Position numbers and translations under genes: made by a program. Below the pieces are notes generated by a model, which made no database searches, was not told the origin of the DNA, and saw only the letters and a program-made list of their open reading frames with translations. A stretch of DNA of 40,292 nt from Pseudomonadota bacterium (GTDB lineage Bacteria; Tectomicrobia; Entotheonellia; Entotheonellales; Entotheonellaceae), in NCBI GenBank assembly GCA_005777235.1, contig SXND01000059.1, positions 1 to 40,292 on the forward strand. Reading direction: 5' to 3'. Shown here one piece after another: positions 1 to 8,826 of this stretch (within the stretch, counting starts at the first letter, position 1; each line of letters starts with the position of its first letter).

Positions 1-2
1 AG

Positions 3-545
3 AAAGCGGTGGGTGGCGTGGCCGTCATCAACGTGGGTGCCGCGACGGAAGCGGAAATGAAAGAAAAGAAGGCGCGTGTCGAAGACGCCTTAAACGCGAC
101 ACGGGCCGCGGTGGAAGAGGGTGTGGTGCCTGGTGGTGGTGTGGCCTACCTGCGGGCTGTGCCGGCGTTGGAGAAACTGGAAGCGGAGCTGACGGGTGAC
201 CAGCGTATTGGTGTGCGCATCGTCAAACGCGCTATTGAAGAGCCGTTGCGTAACATCGCAACAAATGCTGGGGCCGAAGGCTCCATCGTGGTGCAGCGCG
301 TCCGTGAGCTCAAGGCGCATGAGGGGTATGATGCGTCTTCGGATACCTATGGCGATATGCTGGCCAAGGGCATCCTCGATCCGACAAAAGTGACGCGCAG
401 TGCCTTGCAGAATGCGGCGAGTATTGCCGGATTACTGATGACGACGGAAGCACTGGTGACCGAATTGCCCGAAAAAGAATCCACCCCGCCGATGCCTGGT
501 GGTGGCGGTATGGGTGGTATGGGTGGTATGGAAGGCATGTACTAA
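3..545 (+). CDS. groEL: Chaperonin GroEL, C-terminal part (5' end outside window)
   Basis: This is the last 180 or so residues of the 60-kDa chaperonin, which folds proteins in the cytosol as a double heptameric ring with GroES. The visible part begins at the [20 protein letters not shown] segment and continues through the [15 protein letters not shown] motif, the apical-to-equatorial return, and the equatorial ATP-site segment around [25 protein letters not shown]. It ends in the flexible GGM-type tail ([15 protein letters not shown]). The reading frame is open to the left edge, so the gene starts upstream; a GTG at position 9 is internal and not a start. The tail faces the convergent pdxT gene, with a hairpin between them. 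Identification is very secure; no groES is visible in the window. Confidence 0.97.
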   Translation, partial: KAVGGVAVINVGAATEAEMKEKKARVEDALNATRAAVEEGVVPGGGVAYLRAVPALEKLEAELTGDQRIGVRIVKRAIEEPLRNIATNAGAEGSIVVQRVRELKAHEGYDASSDTYGDMLAKGILDPTKVTRSALQNAASIAGLLMTTEALVTELPEKESTPPMPGGGGMGGMGGMEGMY

Positions 546-557
546 AGTACAGCCTGG

Positions 558-592
558 GGCACCTCTCGTGTCATCGAGGCACGGGAGGTGCC
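558..592. terminator. 13-bp hairpin between convergent groEL and pdxT
   Basis: Bases 558-570 pair with 580-592 (13 bp including one G-U pair) around a 9-nt loop. The hairpin starts 13 bases after the groEL stop and ends 13 bases before the pdxT stop, so it probably ends transcription from both sides. There is no clear U-tract on either strand, so it is not a textbook intrinsic terminator. Confidence 0.6.
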
Positions 593-604
593 GCACACCA
601 CGCA

Positions 605-1186
605 CTACGCTGAGCGAATCATCTCGAGGAAATACTGGTGGACGCGGTACGCCTGGGTGAGCTCAGGATGGAAGGACGACACCAACACGTGCTCCTGCCG
701 TGCCAGGACGACTTCATCCTTACAGGTCGCCAGGGGCGTCACCCCGGGCCCCATGGTGACGATCTTCGGGGCCCGAATAAACACCATCTCGAACACACCC
801 GGCCCCAGGGCTTCTACCAGCGGTGTCCCGAGCTCAATAAAACTATCAATCTGGCGCCCATAGGCATTGCGTTCGGCCACAATATCGATGAAGCCGAGAC
901 TGTCCTGGTGCGGACGACGGGTCTCCCTGGCTAGGAGGATCAATCCGGCACAGGTACCAAAGAGCGGGTGCCCTGCGGCGTGAAACTGTTCCAGCGCTGG
1001 ACGCATGGCAATCGGCGCCATCAGTTTGAGCAGTGTGGTGCTTTCCCCGCCGGGAATAATTAAGCCGTGCACACGCGCCAGTTCGGTGGGCGTTTTGACG
1101 AGCTGCCACGAAACTCCCAGTGCATCCAGAACCTTGCCATGCGCGGCGAAATCGCCTTGCAGTGCCAGGACACCCACCTGTCGCAT
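605..1186 (-). CDS. pdxT: Pyridoxal 5'-phosphate synthase glutaminase subunit PdxT
   Basis: Class I glutamine amidotransferase (193 aa, normal family length) that releases ammonia from glutamine and channels it to PdxS for pyridoxal 5'-phosphate synthesis by the DXP-independent route. Visible motifs: IIPGGEST near residues 43-50, the nucleophile elbow GTCAGL with Cys79, and the catalytic SFHPEL with His173 and Glu175. The start codon lies directly against the pdxS stop with no spacer, so the two are cotranscribed and probably translationally coupled. The gene converges on groEL. Identification is secure from both motifs and the pdxS neighbour. Confidence 0.96.
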   Translation of the reverse strand: MRQVGVLALQGDFAAHGKVLDALGVSWQLVKTPTELARVHGLIIPGGESTTLLKLMAPIAMRPALEQFHAAGHPLFGTCAGLILLARETRRPHQDSLGFIDIVAERNAYGRQIDSFIELGTPLVEALGPGVFEMVFIRAPKIVTMGPGVTPLATCKDEVVLARQEHVLVSSFHPELTQAYRVHQYFLEMIRSA

Positions 1187-2068
1187 CTACCAACCCCTTG
1201 TTTGCAACAGCTCGCTGCTATCCAACGTGCTGATGTTAATCCCGACCATGGCCTCACCCAGATTCTCGGAAACCCGTGCCAGCAGATCAGCATCCAGATA
1301 ATGGGTTGTCGCTTGCACGATGGCTTTCGCACGACTCACAGGGTCACCCGATTTGAAAATGCCCGAGCCCACAAACACCGATTCCGCCCCGAGTTGCATC
1401 ATCAGCGAGGCATCAGCAGGGGTCGCGATGCCACCCGCAGCAAAATTCGGCACAGGCAGTTTGCCCGTCTTGGCGATGAGCTTCACCAGTTCATACGGGG
1501 CGCCTAATTCCTTGGTCTCGGCCATGAGCTCTTCGTCCCCGAGCACGGTCAGGCGTTTCATGGCGCTTTGCACCGCGCGCATATGCCGCACCGCTTCCAC
1601 CACATTGCCTGAGCCCGCTTCGCCCTTGGTGCGAATCATCGCGGCGCCCTCACCGATGCGCCGCAGGGCCTCGCCCAGATTGCGACATCCACACACAAAG
1701 GGCACCTTGAAGGCAAATTTGTCAATATGATGGGCCTCATCTGCCGGGGTGAGCACTTCGCTCTCGTCAACATAATCCACCCCTAAGGCTTGTAAAATCT
1801 GCGCCTCGGCAAAATGGCCAATGCGCGCTTTGGCCATCACAGGAATGGACACGGCTTTCATAATTTCTTGAATCTTCGTGGGGTCGGCCATGCGTGCCAC
1901 GCCACCCTGGGCACGGATGTCGGCGGGGACGCGTTCCAGGGCCATCACCGCCACGGCCCCGGCGTCTTCGGCAATTTTCGCCTGGTCGGCGTTGGTCACG
2001 TCCATAATGACGCCACCTTTGAGCATCTCCGCCAGGCCAGTCTTTAATGTGAATGCTGTGTCTACCAT
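1187..2068 (-). CDS. pdxS: Pyridoxal 5'-phosphate synthase lyase subunit PdxS
   Basis: TIM-barrel synthase (293 aa) that condenses ribose 5-phosphate, glyceraldehyde 3-phosphate and PdxT-derived ammonia into pyridoxal 5'-phosphate. The family's hallmark stretches are present: [20 protein letters not shown] (with Asp23), the first active-site lysine Lys80 in [10 protein letters not shown], and the second lysine Lys148 in [11 protein letters not shown]. The ATG start is preceded by a GGAGG ribosome-binding site about 9 bases upstream. It is the first gene of a two-gene operon with pdxT. A perfect palindrome lies 21 bp upstream of the start, and a candidate promoter about 200 bp upstream; either could regulate it. 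Identification is very secure. Confidence 0.97.
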   Translation of the reverse strand: MVDTAFTLKTGLAEMLKGGVIMDVTNADQAKIAEDAGAVAVMALERVPADIRAQGGVARMADPTKIQEIMKAVSIPVMAKARIGHFAEAQILQALGVDYVDESEVLTPADEAHHIDKFAFKVPFVCGCRNLGEALRRIGEGAAMIRTKGEAGSGNVVEAVRHMRAVQSAMKRLTVLGDEELMAETKELGAPYELVKLIAKTGKLPVPNFAAGGIATPADASLMMQLGAESVFVGSGIFKSGDPVSRAKAIVQATTHYLDADLLARVSENLGEAMVGINISTLDSSELLQTRGW

Positions 2069-2088
2069 GTCCGGCGCCTCCTTACGGT

Positions 2089-2107
2089 TGAGCCCTGCCA
2101 GGGCTCA
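2089..2107. promoter_or_regulatory. Perfect 9-1-9 palindrome upstream of pdxS
   Basis: TGAGCCCTG and CAGGGCTCA are exact reverse complements around one central base, beginning 21 bp before the pdxS start and just upstream of its ribosome-binding site. It could be an operator for a dimeric regulator of vitamin B6 synthesis, or form a hairpin in the leader RNA. The palindrome is seen directly; its function is inference. Confidence 0.45.
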
Positions 2108-2258
2108 TGACTGCCGTCCTCCTGAGTCCAGTACAGAGACGCTGTGGTCTGTGCCCGCGACGTGAGGAAACTGCAGGATGTCAAGCACGAACGCTGTCTT
2201 GCCTTGGGGGAACGGGCCATCTTCATGGATGGCTGCCTCGGCAGGCGAAATAGTATTT

Positions 2259-2288
2259 ACTGTAGAGGGTATGATTCACTGCTGTCAA
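2259..2288 (-). promoter_or_regulatory. Candidate sigma-70 promoter for pdxST
   Basis: On the minus strand a perfect TTGACA (2283-2288) is followed after 18 bp by TACAGT (2259-2264, 4 of 6 to the -10 consensus). Transcription would start near 2250 and give a leader of about 180 nt that includes the palindrome. The weak -10 makes this tentative. Confidence 0.4.
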
Positions 2289-2422
2289 GCACATTTTGGG
2301 ACACCAATCCCGGTGGATCTTGACGCTTAGAGCCTCGTCTGTTACCGTTGGACTTTACGCACGAGGCTGGGCGTTGTTGGGGTCTTCTGGGCCTCCTGTC
2401 GAGCGCGAGCTGCCTGCGTAAG

Positions 2423-3658
2423 ATGTCTTCATCCACCCTGGGTGCATCCATGCTGAGTTATCACGATGCGGTCGCCCGCATGCTGCAAGACGTACAAGGA
2501 CTCCCGAGTGAACGTCTGGGTCTGCTGGCTTCCTCTGGCCGTATTGTGGCGGCGACGCTTGCCTCTCCCAACGATGCGCCGCCGTTCGCACAGTCCATGG
2601 TGGATGGCTACGCGGTGCGCAGTCGTGATACCCACGCCGCGACGCAGGCCCACCCTGTCCGCTTGACGCTCGGGCCGACCCTCATGGCGGGCGCGAGCCT
2701 CGGACAGCCCCTCACACCGCATCAGGCTCTGCGCATCATGACTGGTGCGCCGCTGCCACCGGGAGCCAACACCGTCATCAAGCTGGAAGAGAGCACAATC
2801 GAGGACGGCGCGCTGATCCTGCGGCAGCCACTGCCCAGCGGATTGGGCATGCAATGTCGGGGTGCTGATATCCGGCGGCAGACGGTCATTTTACACCCAG
2901 GGCAACGCTTGACACCGCAGGGTATTGGCCTCGCGCTGTCGCTCGGGATTGATACGGTGGAGGTCATCCGCCAGCCACGGGTGGCGTTGATCGCGCCGGG
3001 GGATGAACTGTTGCCGCCTGGTGCACCATGGCAGCCAGGAAAAAAGTGGTGCAGCAACCTCTACGCGCTCGATCTCCGCACCCAGGAGGTGGGAGGGAGC
3101 AGTGTGAACCTGGGGATTGTCCCCGACACACTCGACAGTCTCAGCACGCAACTACAACGCGGCTTAGAGGCCGATGTCGTCGTCATCCTGGGGGCTTCGG
3201 GGCGGGGCGACCACGACTTTGCGGCCCGTGCTATGGCCGCCATTGGCGCCGCAACGGTCTTCCGTGGCGTCGCCGCCAACCCTGGACGCAGTGTGACCGT
3301 CGCCCGGTGTGGGTCGACACTCATCGTCGGTCTGCCAGGATCGCCCTGGGCCGCGTTTGTCGGTTTTGAAGTGTTTGTGTGGCCCATACTCCGTGCCTTG
3401 CTGCACCAGAAGCCCGCGGTACCTCATCCGCACGCGGCAACCCTGATGCAGCCCCTCCGTTTCCGTCCTGGCATGACGTCGTTTGTGCCCACGTGTGTCC
3501 AATCGACGGCAACGGGGATGCAGGCCTGGCCCGTCACAACGCTCCTCGCGGTGGCACGCACGCCCTCTGCTCGCCTTGGGCTGCTCGTGGCTCCACCGCA
3601 TCGCCGCCAGCTGCCAGCCGGGGCTAAAGTTCGTATACAACCGATAACTGCCTGGTAG
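2423..3658 (+). CDS. moeA: MoeA-like molybdopterin molybdenumtransferase, divergent
   Basis: MoeA inserts molybdate into adenylylated molybdopterin, the last step of molybdenum cofactor synthesis. The family pattern is visible in order: SMVDGYAV, TGAPLPPGANTV with following EES, a central domain, APGDELLPPG, LGASGRGDHDF, ANPGRSV and GLPGSPWAAF, then a C-terminal beta domain. Several signature residues differ from the usual forms: the usual GGVSVGDYD is GASGRGDHD here, and the GED motif reads CRGADI. It may therefore be a specialised or less active paralogue. The start is uncertain: ATG at 2423 or 2450 and TTG at 2348 are all possible and none has a strong ribosome-binding site. No other cofactor genes are adjacent, so the family call rests on motifs alone. 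Confidence 0.8.
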   Translation: MSSSTLGASMLSYHDAVARMLQDVQGLPSERLGLLASSGRIVAATLASPNDAPPFAQSMVDGYAVRSRDTHAATQAHPVRLTLGPTLMAGASLGQPLTPHQALRIMTGAPLPPGANTVIKLEESTIEDGALILRQPLPSGLGMQCRGADIRRQTVILHPGQRLTPQGIGLALSLGIDTVEVIRQPRVALIAPGDELLPPGAPWQPGKKWCSNLYALDLRTQEVGGSSVNLGIVPDTLDSLSTQLQRGLEADVVVILGASGRGDHDFAARAMAAIGAATVFRGVAANPGRSVTVARCGSTLIVGLPGSPWAAFVGFEVFVWPILRALLHQKPAVPHPHAATLMQPLRFRPGMTSFVPTCVQSTATGMQAWPVTTLLAVARTPSARLGLLVAPPHRRQLPAGAKVRIQPITAW

Positions 3659-3703
3659 GTAAGGGGTTAGTTCTATGGCCTATCTTGAGGGCTATTCGTC
3701 CCC

Positions 3704-3732
3704 TTGACATCTTTTATTGCAGCTTGCATTAT
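3704..3732 (+). promoter_or_regulatory. Candidate sigma-70 promoter for nrdJ
   Basis: A perfect TTGACA at 3704-3709 is followed after exactly 17 bp by CATTAT at 3727-3732, in an unusually AT-rich stretch for this region. It lies about 110 bp upstream of nrdJ and points toward it. The predicted leader contains the tandem repeat at 3769-3796. No cobalamin riboswitch fold fits in this short leader. Confidence 0.55.
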
Positions 3733-3768
3733 TGTGTGAATTGCCCATCAAAGAAACTAACGCATACT

Positions 3769-3796
3769 ATGACTGTCCAGGCCATGACTGTACAGG
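3769..3796 (+). repeat. Tandem 13-bp direct repeat in the nrdJ leader
   Basis: ATGACTGTCCAGG (3769-3781) recurs as ATGACTGTACAGG (3784-3796) with one difference and a 15-bp period. The second copy contains the palindrome CTGTACAG. The position downstream of the candidate promoter would suit a repressor, but it does not match an NrdR box that I recognise. Confidence 0.4.
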
Positions 3797-3839
3797 AGAT
3801 GTCCGCCCTGTATAAGCCTAGAGGCTGGAGGGACACGAT

Positions 3840-6647
3840 TTGAGCACATCTTTGCCACCATCCATAGCATCCCGTCTCTCTCTAGAATCCCCTGACACCC
3901 TGGTTGCCCATCAGGCGCTGGCCAACGGCCAGAGCGATGACGACCGGCCTCCAGAAGCTGGCCTGGTGATGCAGCGCTATTGGACGCGTGCTGGTGTCCA
4001 TCCCTACGACGAGATTCTGTGGGAGAAGCGCACGGCGCTCATTGCCGGCGACGATGGACGTCCCATTTTTGAACAACGCGACGTCGACTTTCCCCAGGTG
4101 TGGTCGCAATTGGCGACGAATGTCGTGGCGTCGAAATACTTCCGTGGCCCACTGCATGCGCCCCAACGCGAAACCTCGGTGCGGCAGTTACTCGACCGCG
4201 TGGTCCAGACCATCACCACGTGGGGACAACAGGGGGGGTACTTTGCGGCCGAGGAGGATGCCACGATCTTCGCCCAGGAGCTGACGCACCTGCTGCTGCA
4301 CCAGCGTGCGGCGTTTAATAGCCCGGTGTGGTTCAACGTGGGGGTGGAAGAACGTCCACAAGCCTCCGCCTGTTTTATCATCGCGGTCGAGGATTCGATG
4401 GAATCCATCCTTGAATGGTACCGCCAGGAAGGCGTCATCTTTAAAGGCGGCTCGGGGGCTGGCGTCAATCTCTCCAAGATACGCGGCTCGCACGAGCCAC
4501 TTTCCAGCGGTGGCGTGGCCTCGGGGCCCTTGTCCTTTATGCGGGCCGCCGATGCCTCGGCCGGGGCGATCAAGTCGGGCGGCAAAACCCGTCGGGCGGC
4601 AAAAATGGTGATCCTCAATATCGACCATCCCGATGTGCAAGCGTTTATCCAATGTAAGGCCGACGAAGAGCGAAAAGCGTGGGCCTTGATTGATGCCGGC
4701 TATGATGCCTCCCTCGACGGGGCAGCCTATGCCTCGGTGTTTTTCCAGAATGCCAACAACTCCGTGCGGGTGCCTGATGCTTTTATGCAGGCGGTCGAAC
4801 AAAATCTCGACTGGCATTTGCGGACGGTGACGACCGGGGAGGTCTGCGCCACCATCCCCGCGCGACAGCTGCTACGCCTGATCGCGGAGGCAACGCACCT
4901 CTGCGGTGACCCAGGCATGCAGTTTGATACGACGATGAATGCCTGGCATACGGTCCCCAACAGCGGCAGAATCAATGCGACGAATCCCTGTAGTGAATTC
5001 TGCTTCCTGGATAATACCGCCTGCAATCTCTCGTCCCTCAACCTGTTACAGTTTGTGGACGCGGATGGCGAATTCGACGTGCCAGCCTTCCGCCACGCCG
5101 TGGCAATTATGATCATTGCGCAGGAAATTCTCGTGAGTAACGCCGTCTATCCCACGCCGGATATTACCCGTCGTAGCGAGGACTTCCGCCCCTTGGGACT
5201 AGGCTACGCCAATCTGGGGGCTCTCCTCATGGCGCGTGGCTTGCCCTATGACTCCGATGCCGGCCGGGCCTATGCGGCGGCGGTGACCGCCCTGATGACC
5301 GGTCAAGCGTATTTGACCAGTGCCAACATTGCCCACGTGACCGGGCCTTTCGCCGGGTATGCCGAGAACCGCGAGCCGTTCCTGCACGTGATGCGCAAGC
5401 ACCGCAACAGTCTGCAGCAGGTGGAGCACGCCGTCGTGCCGCACGATCTCATGCAGGCCGCAGTGGCGGCATGGGATGAGGCCCTGGACGTAGGGACACG
5501 CTATGGCTATCGCAACGCCCAAGCGACCCTTCTGGCGCCGACAGGCACCATTAGCTTCATGATGGATTGTGACACGACCGGAGTCGAGCCCGACATTGCC
5601 CTGATTAAATATAAAAAACTGGTCGGGGGCGGGACCATGAAGATCATCAATGCCACCGTGCCACTAGCCCTTAAGCGCCTCGGGTATCCGCCGCATCAGC
5701 GTCAGGACATCGTGCAGTACATTGACGCGCACGAGATGATTGAAGGCGCCCCGGGTTTACGCGAGGCGCATCTCCCGGTGTTTGACTGTGCCTTCCGGCC
5801 CGCGCATGGCATGCGGTCGATTGCCTGGGAGGGGCATGTGCGTATGATGGCGGCCGTGCAGCCCTTCTTGAGTGGCAGTATCTCCAAAACCGTCAATATG
5901 CCCCCAGATGCAACGGTGGAGGACATTGAGCACGCCTATCTCCTGGGCTGGCATCTTGGGGTCAAATCTCTGGCAGTGTATCGCGACGGCTGCAAACGCA
6001 CCCAGCCCCTCAATACGCGTGCCACAGCCGAGAGCGCAACACCGGTTGCCAAACCCATCCGGCGGCGCTTGCCGGATGAGCGTCCGGCGATTACCCATAA
6101 ATTTTCCATTGGCGGGCATGACGGCTATGTCACGGTGGGCATGTTTGAGGATGGTTCACCAGGAGAAATTTTCCTGGTGATGGCCAAAGAAGGCAGCACC
6201 ATCTCCGGCCTGGTGGATGCTTTTGCCACGTCGATCTCCCTGGCCTTGCAGTATGGCGTGCCCCTCAAAGCCTTGATCGACAAGTTCAGCCATATGCGCT
6301 TTGAGCCGTCAGGATTCACCAATAACAAAGAGATCCCCATTGCCAAATCGGTCATGGATTATCTCTTTCGCTGGCTGGCCTCGAAATTCCTTGATCACGA
6401 GGATCGGGCTCGCGTGGGTGTCCTTGACATATCTGAGGACGGCGTGATGCAGCCGTTCTTGCCGGGGATGGTCGCGCCCGGTGCCGTGCCTTATGGGAAT
6501 GGCAATACGCCGACGGCACAGGAGGAGCGCTTCCCGTTCCGCATGCAAGAAGATGCCCCGTCCTGCGCGGAATGCGGCGCGCTGATGATTCGCAATGGGG
6601 CGTGCTACAAATGTTTCAACTGTGGAGCCAGCAGCGGCTGTTCATGA
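3840..6647 (+). CDS. nrdJ: Adenosylcobalamin-dependent (class II) ribonucleotide reductase
   Basis: Oxygen-independent reduction of ribonucleotides to deoxyribonucleotides, using an adenosylcobalamin-derived thiyl radical. The 935-residue protein shows the N-terminal redox cysteine in ASACFII (Cys178), FKGGSGAGVNLSKIRG, and the active-site block NPCSEFCFLDNTAC: Cys384 is the expected thiyl-radical site, Glu386 the catalytic acid and Cys395 the partner redox cysteine. The 11-residue spacing between the last two cysteines is that of class II enzymes. PTGTISFMMDCDTTGVEPD is also typical. The C-terminus ends in a zinc-ribbon-like cluster (CAECG...CYKCFNCG) that usually relays electrons from thioredoxin. 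The start is TTG, chosen because a GGAGGG site lies 8 bases upstream. The amidase starts 14 bp after the stop, so both may be one transcript. Confidence 0.95.
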   Translation: MSTSLPPSIASRLSLESPDTLVAHQALANGQSDDDRPPEAGLVMQRYWTRAGVHPYDEILWEKRTALIAGDDGRPIFEQRDVDFPQVWSQLATNVVASKYFRGPLHAPQRETSVRQLLDRVVQTITTWGQQGGYFAAEEDATIFAQELTHLLLHQRAAFNSPVWFNVGVEERPQASACFIIAVEDSMESILEWYRQEGVIFKGGSGAGVNLSKIRGSHEPLSSGGVASGPLSFMRAADASAGAIKSGGKTRRAAKMVILNIDHPDVQAFIQCKADEERKAWALIDAGYDASLDGAAYASVFFQNANNSVRVPDAFMQAVEQNLDWHLRTVTTGEVCATIPARQLLRLIAEATHLCGDPGMQFDTTMNAWHTVPNSGRINATNPCSEFCFLDNTACNLSSLNLLQFVDADGEFDVPAFRHAVAIMIIAQEILVSNAVYPTPDITRRSEDFRPLGLGYANLGALLMARGLPYDSDAGRAYAAAVTALMTGQAYLTSANIAHVTGPFAGYAENREPFLHVMRKHRNSLQQVEHAVVPHDLMQAAVAAWDEALDVGTRYGYRNAQATLLAPTGTISFMMDCDTTGVEPDIALIKYKKLVGGGTMKIINATVPLALKRLGYPPHQRQDIVQYIDAHEMIEGAPGLREAHLPVFDCAFRPAHGMRSIAWEGHVRMMAAVQPFLSGSISKTVNMPPDATVEDIEHAYLLGWHLGVKSLAVYRDGCKRTQPLNTRATAESATPVAKPIRRRLPDERPAITHKFSIGGHDGYVTVGMFEDGSPGEIFLVMAKEGSTISGLVDAFATSISLALQYGVPLKALIDKFSHMRFEPSGFTNNKEIPIAKSVMDYLFRWLASKFLDHEDRARVGVLDISEDGVMQPFLPGMVAPGAVPYGNGNTPTAQEERFPFRMQEDAPSCAECGALMIRNGACYKCFNCGASSGCS

Positions 6648-6661
6648 GGAGGGAGATCTCT

Positions 6662-8092
6662 ATGCCTGACACCTCACTACACTGGTTGACGCTCAGCGAG
6701 CTCGCGCAGCGTATCCACACCGGAGCGCTGTCGCCCCTTGAGCTCACCGAAATGCTCCTGGCGCGCTTAGAAGAGCTCGACGGCACGTTACACGCCTTCA
6801 CCTTGGTGACGCGTGAACGTGCCCTGGCCCAGGCGCACGCCGCGACGCTGGCCTTGCAGACGGGCCAGGAGGTTGGGCCCTTGCACGGCATTCCCTATGC
6901 CGCCAAGGATTTGTTTGACGTCAAAGGCTTGCCAACGACCGCGGGCTGCACACTGCTGGAGCGCAATATCGCGGCGGCAGATGCGGCGGTGATTCGGCGT
7001 CTGACCCAGGCAGGGATGATCCTGCTCGGGAAGACCCATACCGTGCAGTTTGCCTACGGTGGTGTGGGCATAAATCATCACTACGGCACCCCGCACAATC
7101 CCTGGCAGGCGGTGCCCCATGCACCAGGTGGATCGAGCAGTGGCTCGGGCGTCGCGGTGGCCGCGGGGCTCGTGCCCATGGCGTTGGGCAGCGATACCGG
7201 GGGCTCGGTGCGCATCCCCGCCGCGTTGTGTGGCACGGTGGGGCTCAAAACCACCGTGGGGCAGATTAGCCGCGCTGGCGTGTTCCCGCTCAGTTGGACA
7301 CTCGATTCCATTGGCCCATTAACGCGCTCGGTGGAGGATGCGGCGCTGGTGTATCAGCAGCTGCGGGGGTGTGACCCTGCCGACCCCTCGACCCAGGGGG
7401 TGCCGTCGCAGGATGTGTTGATGCGTCTCAAAGATGGCGTGCAAGGCTTACGCCTGGCGTTTGCGGAAACGCTCTTCTGGGACGAGGTTGATCCGGAGAT
7501 CTCCCAAGCGGTACGTGCCTGTGGCGCGGTGTTCAATGGGCTTGGAGCCCGGGTGGACAGTATCGCATTTCCCGAAGCCGTGGAAGCCCAGGAGTGCCAT
7601 CCACGGGGGCTCGTTGTGGCAGCGGAAGCCTATACGCTGCACCAGGAGCGTCTTCAGGCGCATGGTGCGCAGTATGATCCGATTGTGAGCGCTCGTATGC
7701 GTCAGGGGCAACACGTCAGTGCGGCTGAGTATCTGTCCATGCTGCGCTCCTGGGCGCCACTACGCGCCAAGGTGGTGGAGACGCTGCGCCAGGTGGACGC
7801 GGTCCTTGTGCCAACGACGATGATCCCACCGCTGCCCGTGGCGGAGATTGATGCGTCAGAGGCAGCGTATAGTGCACGCAATCTGCAATATCTCCGGAAC
7901 ACGGCGATCGGCAATGTGCTGAATCTGTGTGCCCTCTCCATCCCGTGCGGTTTCACCAGACAGGGCTTACCCATCGGCCTGATGATCTATGGCAAGCCGT
8001 TTCACGAAGACATGGTGCTGCGTGTGGGCTATGCCTTTGAACAGGCGACAGCGTGGCATCGTCGCACGCCGGATCTGGCCTGGGCCACCTGA
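6662..8092 (+). CDS. Amidase-signature family hydrolase (GatA-like)
   Basis: Amidase-signature enzyme of 476 residues with the complete Ser-Ser-Lys triad: Lys82 in GIPYAAKDLFD, the cis-Ser in APGGSSSGSGVAVAAG (around Ser158-160) and the nucleophile Ser182 in GSDTGGSVRIPA. It resembles GatA, the glutaminase subunit of the tRNA-dependent amidotransferase, but no gatB or gatC lies nearby, so a stand-alone amidase acting on an unknown amide is more likely. The ATG at 6662 was chosen over upstream in-frame starts because GGAGGGAG precedes it closely. The gene follows nrdJ by 14 bp and converges on the exonuclease gene. The family is secure; the substrate cannot be read from sequence. Confidence 0.88.
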   Translation: MPDTSLHWLTLSELAQRIHTGALSPLELTEMLLARLEELDGTLHAFTLVTRERALAQAHAATLALQTGQEVGPLHGIPYAAKDLFDVKGLPTTAGCTLLERNIAAADAAVIRRLTQAGMILLGKTHTVQFAYGGVGINHHYGTPHNPWQAVPHAPGGSSSGSGVAVAAGLVPMALGSDTGGSVRIPAALCGTVGLKTTVGQISRAGVFPLSWTLDSIGPLTRSVEDAALVYQQLRGCDPADPSTQGVPSQDVLMRLKDGVQGLRLAFAETLFWDEVDPEISQAVRACGAVFNGLGARVDSIAFPEAVEAQECHPRGLVVAAEAYTLHQERLQAHGAQYDPIVSARMRQGQHVSAAEYLSMLRSWAPLRAKVVETLRQVDAVLVPTTMIPPLPVAEIDASEAAYSARNLQYLRNTAIGNVLNLCALSIPCGFTRQGLPIGLMIYGKPFHEDMVLRVGYAFEQATAWHRRTPDLAWAT

Positions 8093-8110
8093 GGCGAACA
8101 CCGGCAGCGT

Positions 8111-8665
8111 CTACGTCGTGGCTGTGGATGGGGCTGGCTCGATGGCTCGCCGGTAGAGCCGCCAGGTCCATTCGATATCCGTGGCGGCACGATGGGCGTC
8201 TTCCCCGTCCCGCACGACCTGGAAGTGGCGGGCGATGGTGCCGAGTCCTAAGTGCATATCGGCAGGGAGTTGCCCCAGGAGTTGGAGCCGTTTATAGAGA
8301 CTCCACACGTCAAAAATATGATAATCGAAGCGCCAGGGAAGCCCATAGTGTTGATACGCTTTATAGAGGAATGCCTCGTCGAACTTGGTGTTCCAGCCAC
8401 TCACCAGCGCCCCGTCGGCACAGCGGCTATCGAACTGGCGTAACACCTCGAGCACAGGCGGAGCCGCATCAATGGCTTCCCGGGGAATTTTATGCACCGC
8501 GGCAGCACCCTCAGAGTGTTCCACGTCGCCCGGATTGGCCAGAGATTGCCAGTCAGTGGCCTCGCGTATGCCGTCGGTCTCGAAGATACAGGCAATCTCT
8601 ATAATGCCGTGCCGTGCAAGATTAAGCCCCGTGGTTTCCAAATCGACAAAGACGAGTTGCGCCAT
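8111..8665 (-). CDS. DnaQ-like 3'-5' exonuclease (DEDDh family)
   Basis: A 184-residue stand-alone exonuclease domain like the proofreading subunit of DNA polymerase III. The four acidic residues and the histidine are in order: FVDLETTG (Exo I, Asp8 and Glu10), WNTKFDEAFL (Exo II) and the closing DAHRAATD (Exo III with the general-base His). There is no polymerase, helicase or UvrC-like extension, so it may trim DNA or RNA ends rather than proofread. Start ATG at 8665 on the minus strand; its ribosome-binding site is weak. Convergent with the amidase and divergent from the PHP gene. Family assignment is strong, specific role unknown. Confidence 0.88.
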   Translation of the reverse strand: MAQLVFVDLETTGLNLARHGIIEIACIFETDGIREATDWQSLANPGDVEHSEGAAAVHKIPREAIDAAPPVLEVLRQFDSRCADGALVSGWNTKFDEAFLYKAYQHYGLPWRFDYHIFDVWSLYKRLQLLGQLPADMHLGLGTIARHFQVVRDGEDAHRAATDIEWTWRLYRRAIEPAPSTATT

Positions 8666-8795
8666 GTGGAGGTCTGCCTTCTAGAGCGGGAGAGGTACTG
8701 CCACGTTGTGACCTGTGGGAAACCCAGGGACGCCGTGTTGCAGAGCGGGTGCCATAGTAGCGCAGATTCCCGCAGTCAACCAGTGTTGTCTGCGC

Positions 8796-8826
8796 CCGCA
8801 CGCAGCTTGCGTGCGGACGGGCTTTT
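8796..8826 (+). terminator. 9-bp hairpin followed by TTTT, upstream of the PHP gene
   Basis: CCGCACGCA (8796-8804) pairs perfectly with TGCGTGCGG (8808-8816) around a GCT loop, followed by ACGGGC and TTTT (8823-8826). It looks like an intrinsic terminator in the plus direction, yet no plus-strand gene lies between the exonuclease start and this point. It could be an attenuator in the leader of the PHP and selenoprotein operon, or a cruciform operator. Confidence 0.45.

Larger units (their letters stand above)
2069..2422. other. Divergent intergenic region between pdxS and the moeA-like gene
   Basis: About 350 bp with no convincing gene. It holds the pdxS ribosome-binding site, the palindrome at 2089-2107 and a candidate minus-strand promoter at 2259-2288. 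The ten bases TGTCAAGCAC occur twice (about 2178 and 2283). No tRNA or recognisable riboswitch fold was seen. Confidence 0.6.

Noticed and set aside
3659-3839. Cobalamin riboswitch upstream of nrdJ
   Set aside because: The region is too short and lacks the conserved B12-box sequence; only a promoter and direct repeats are visible.
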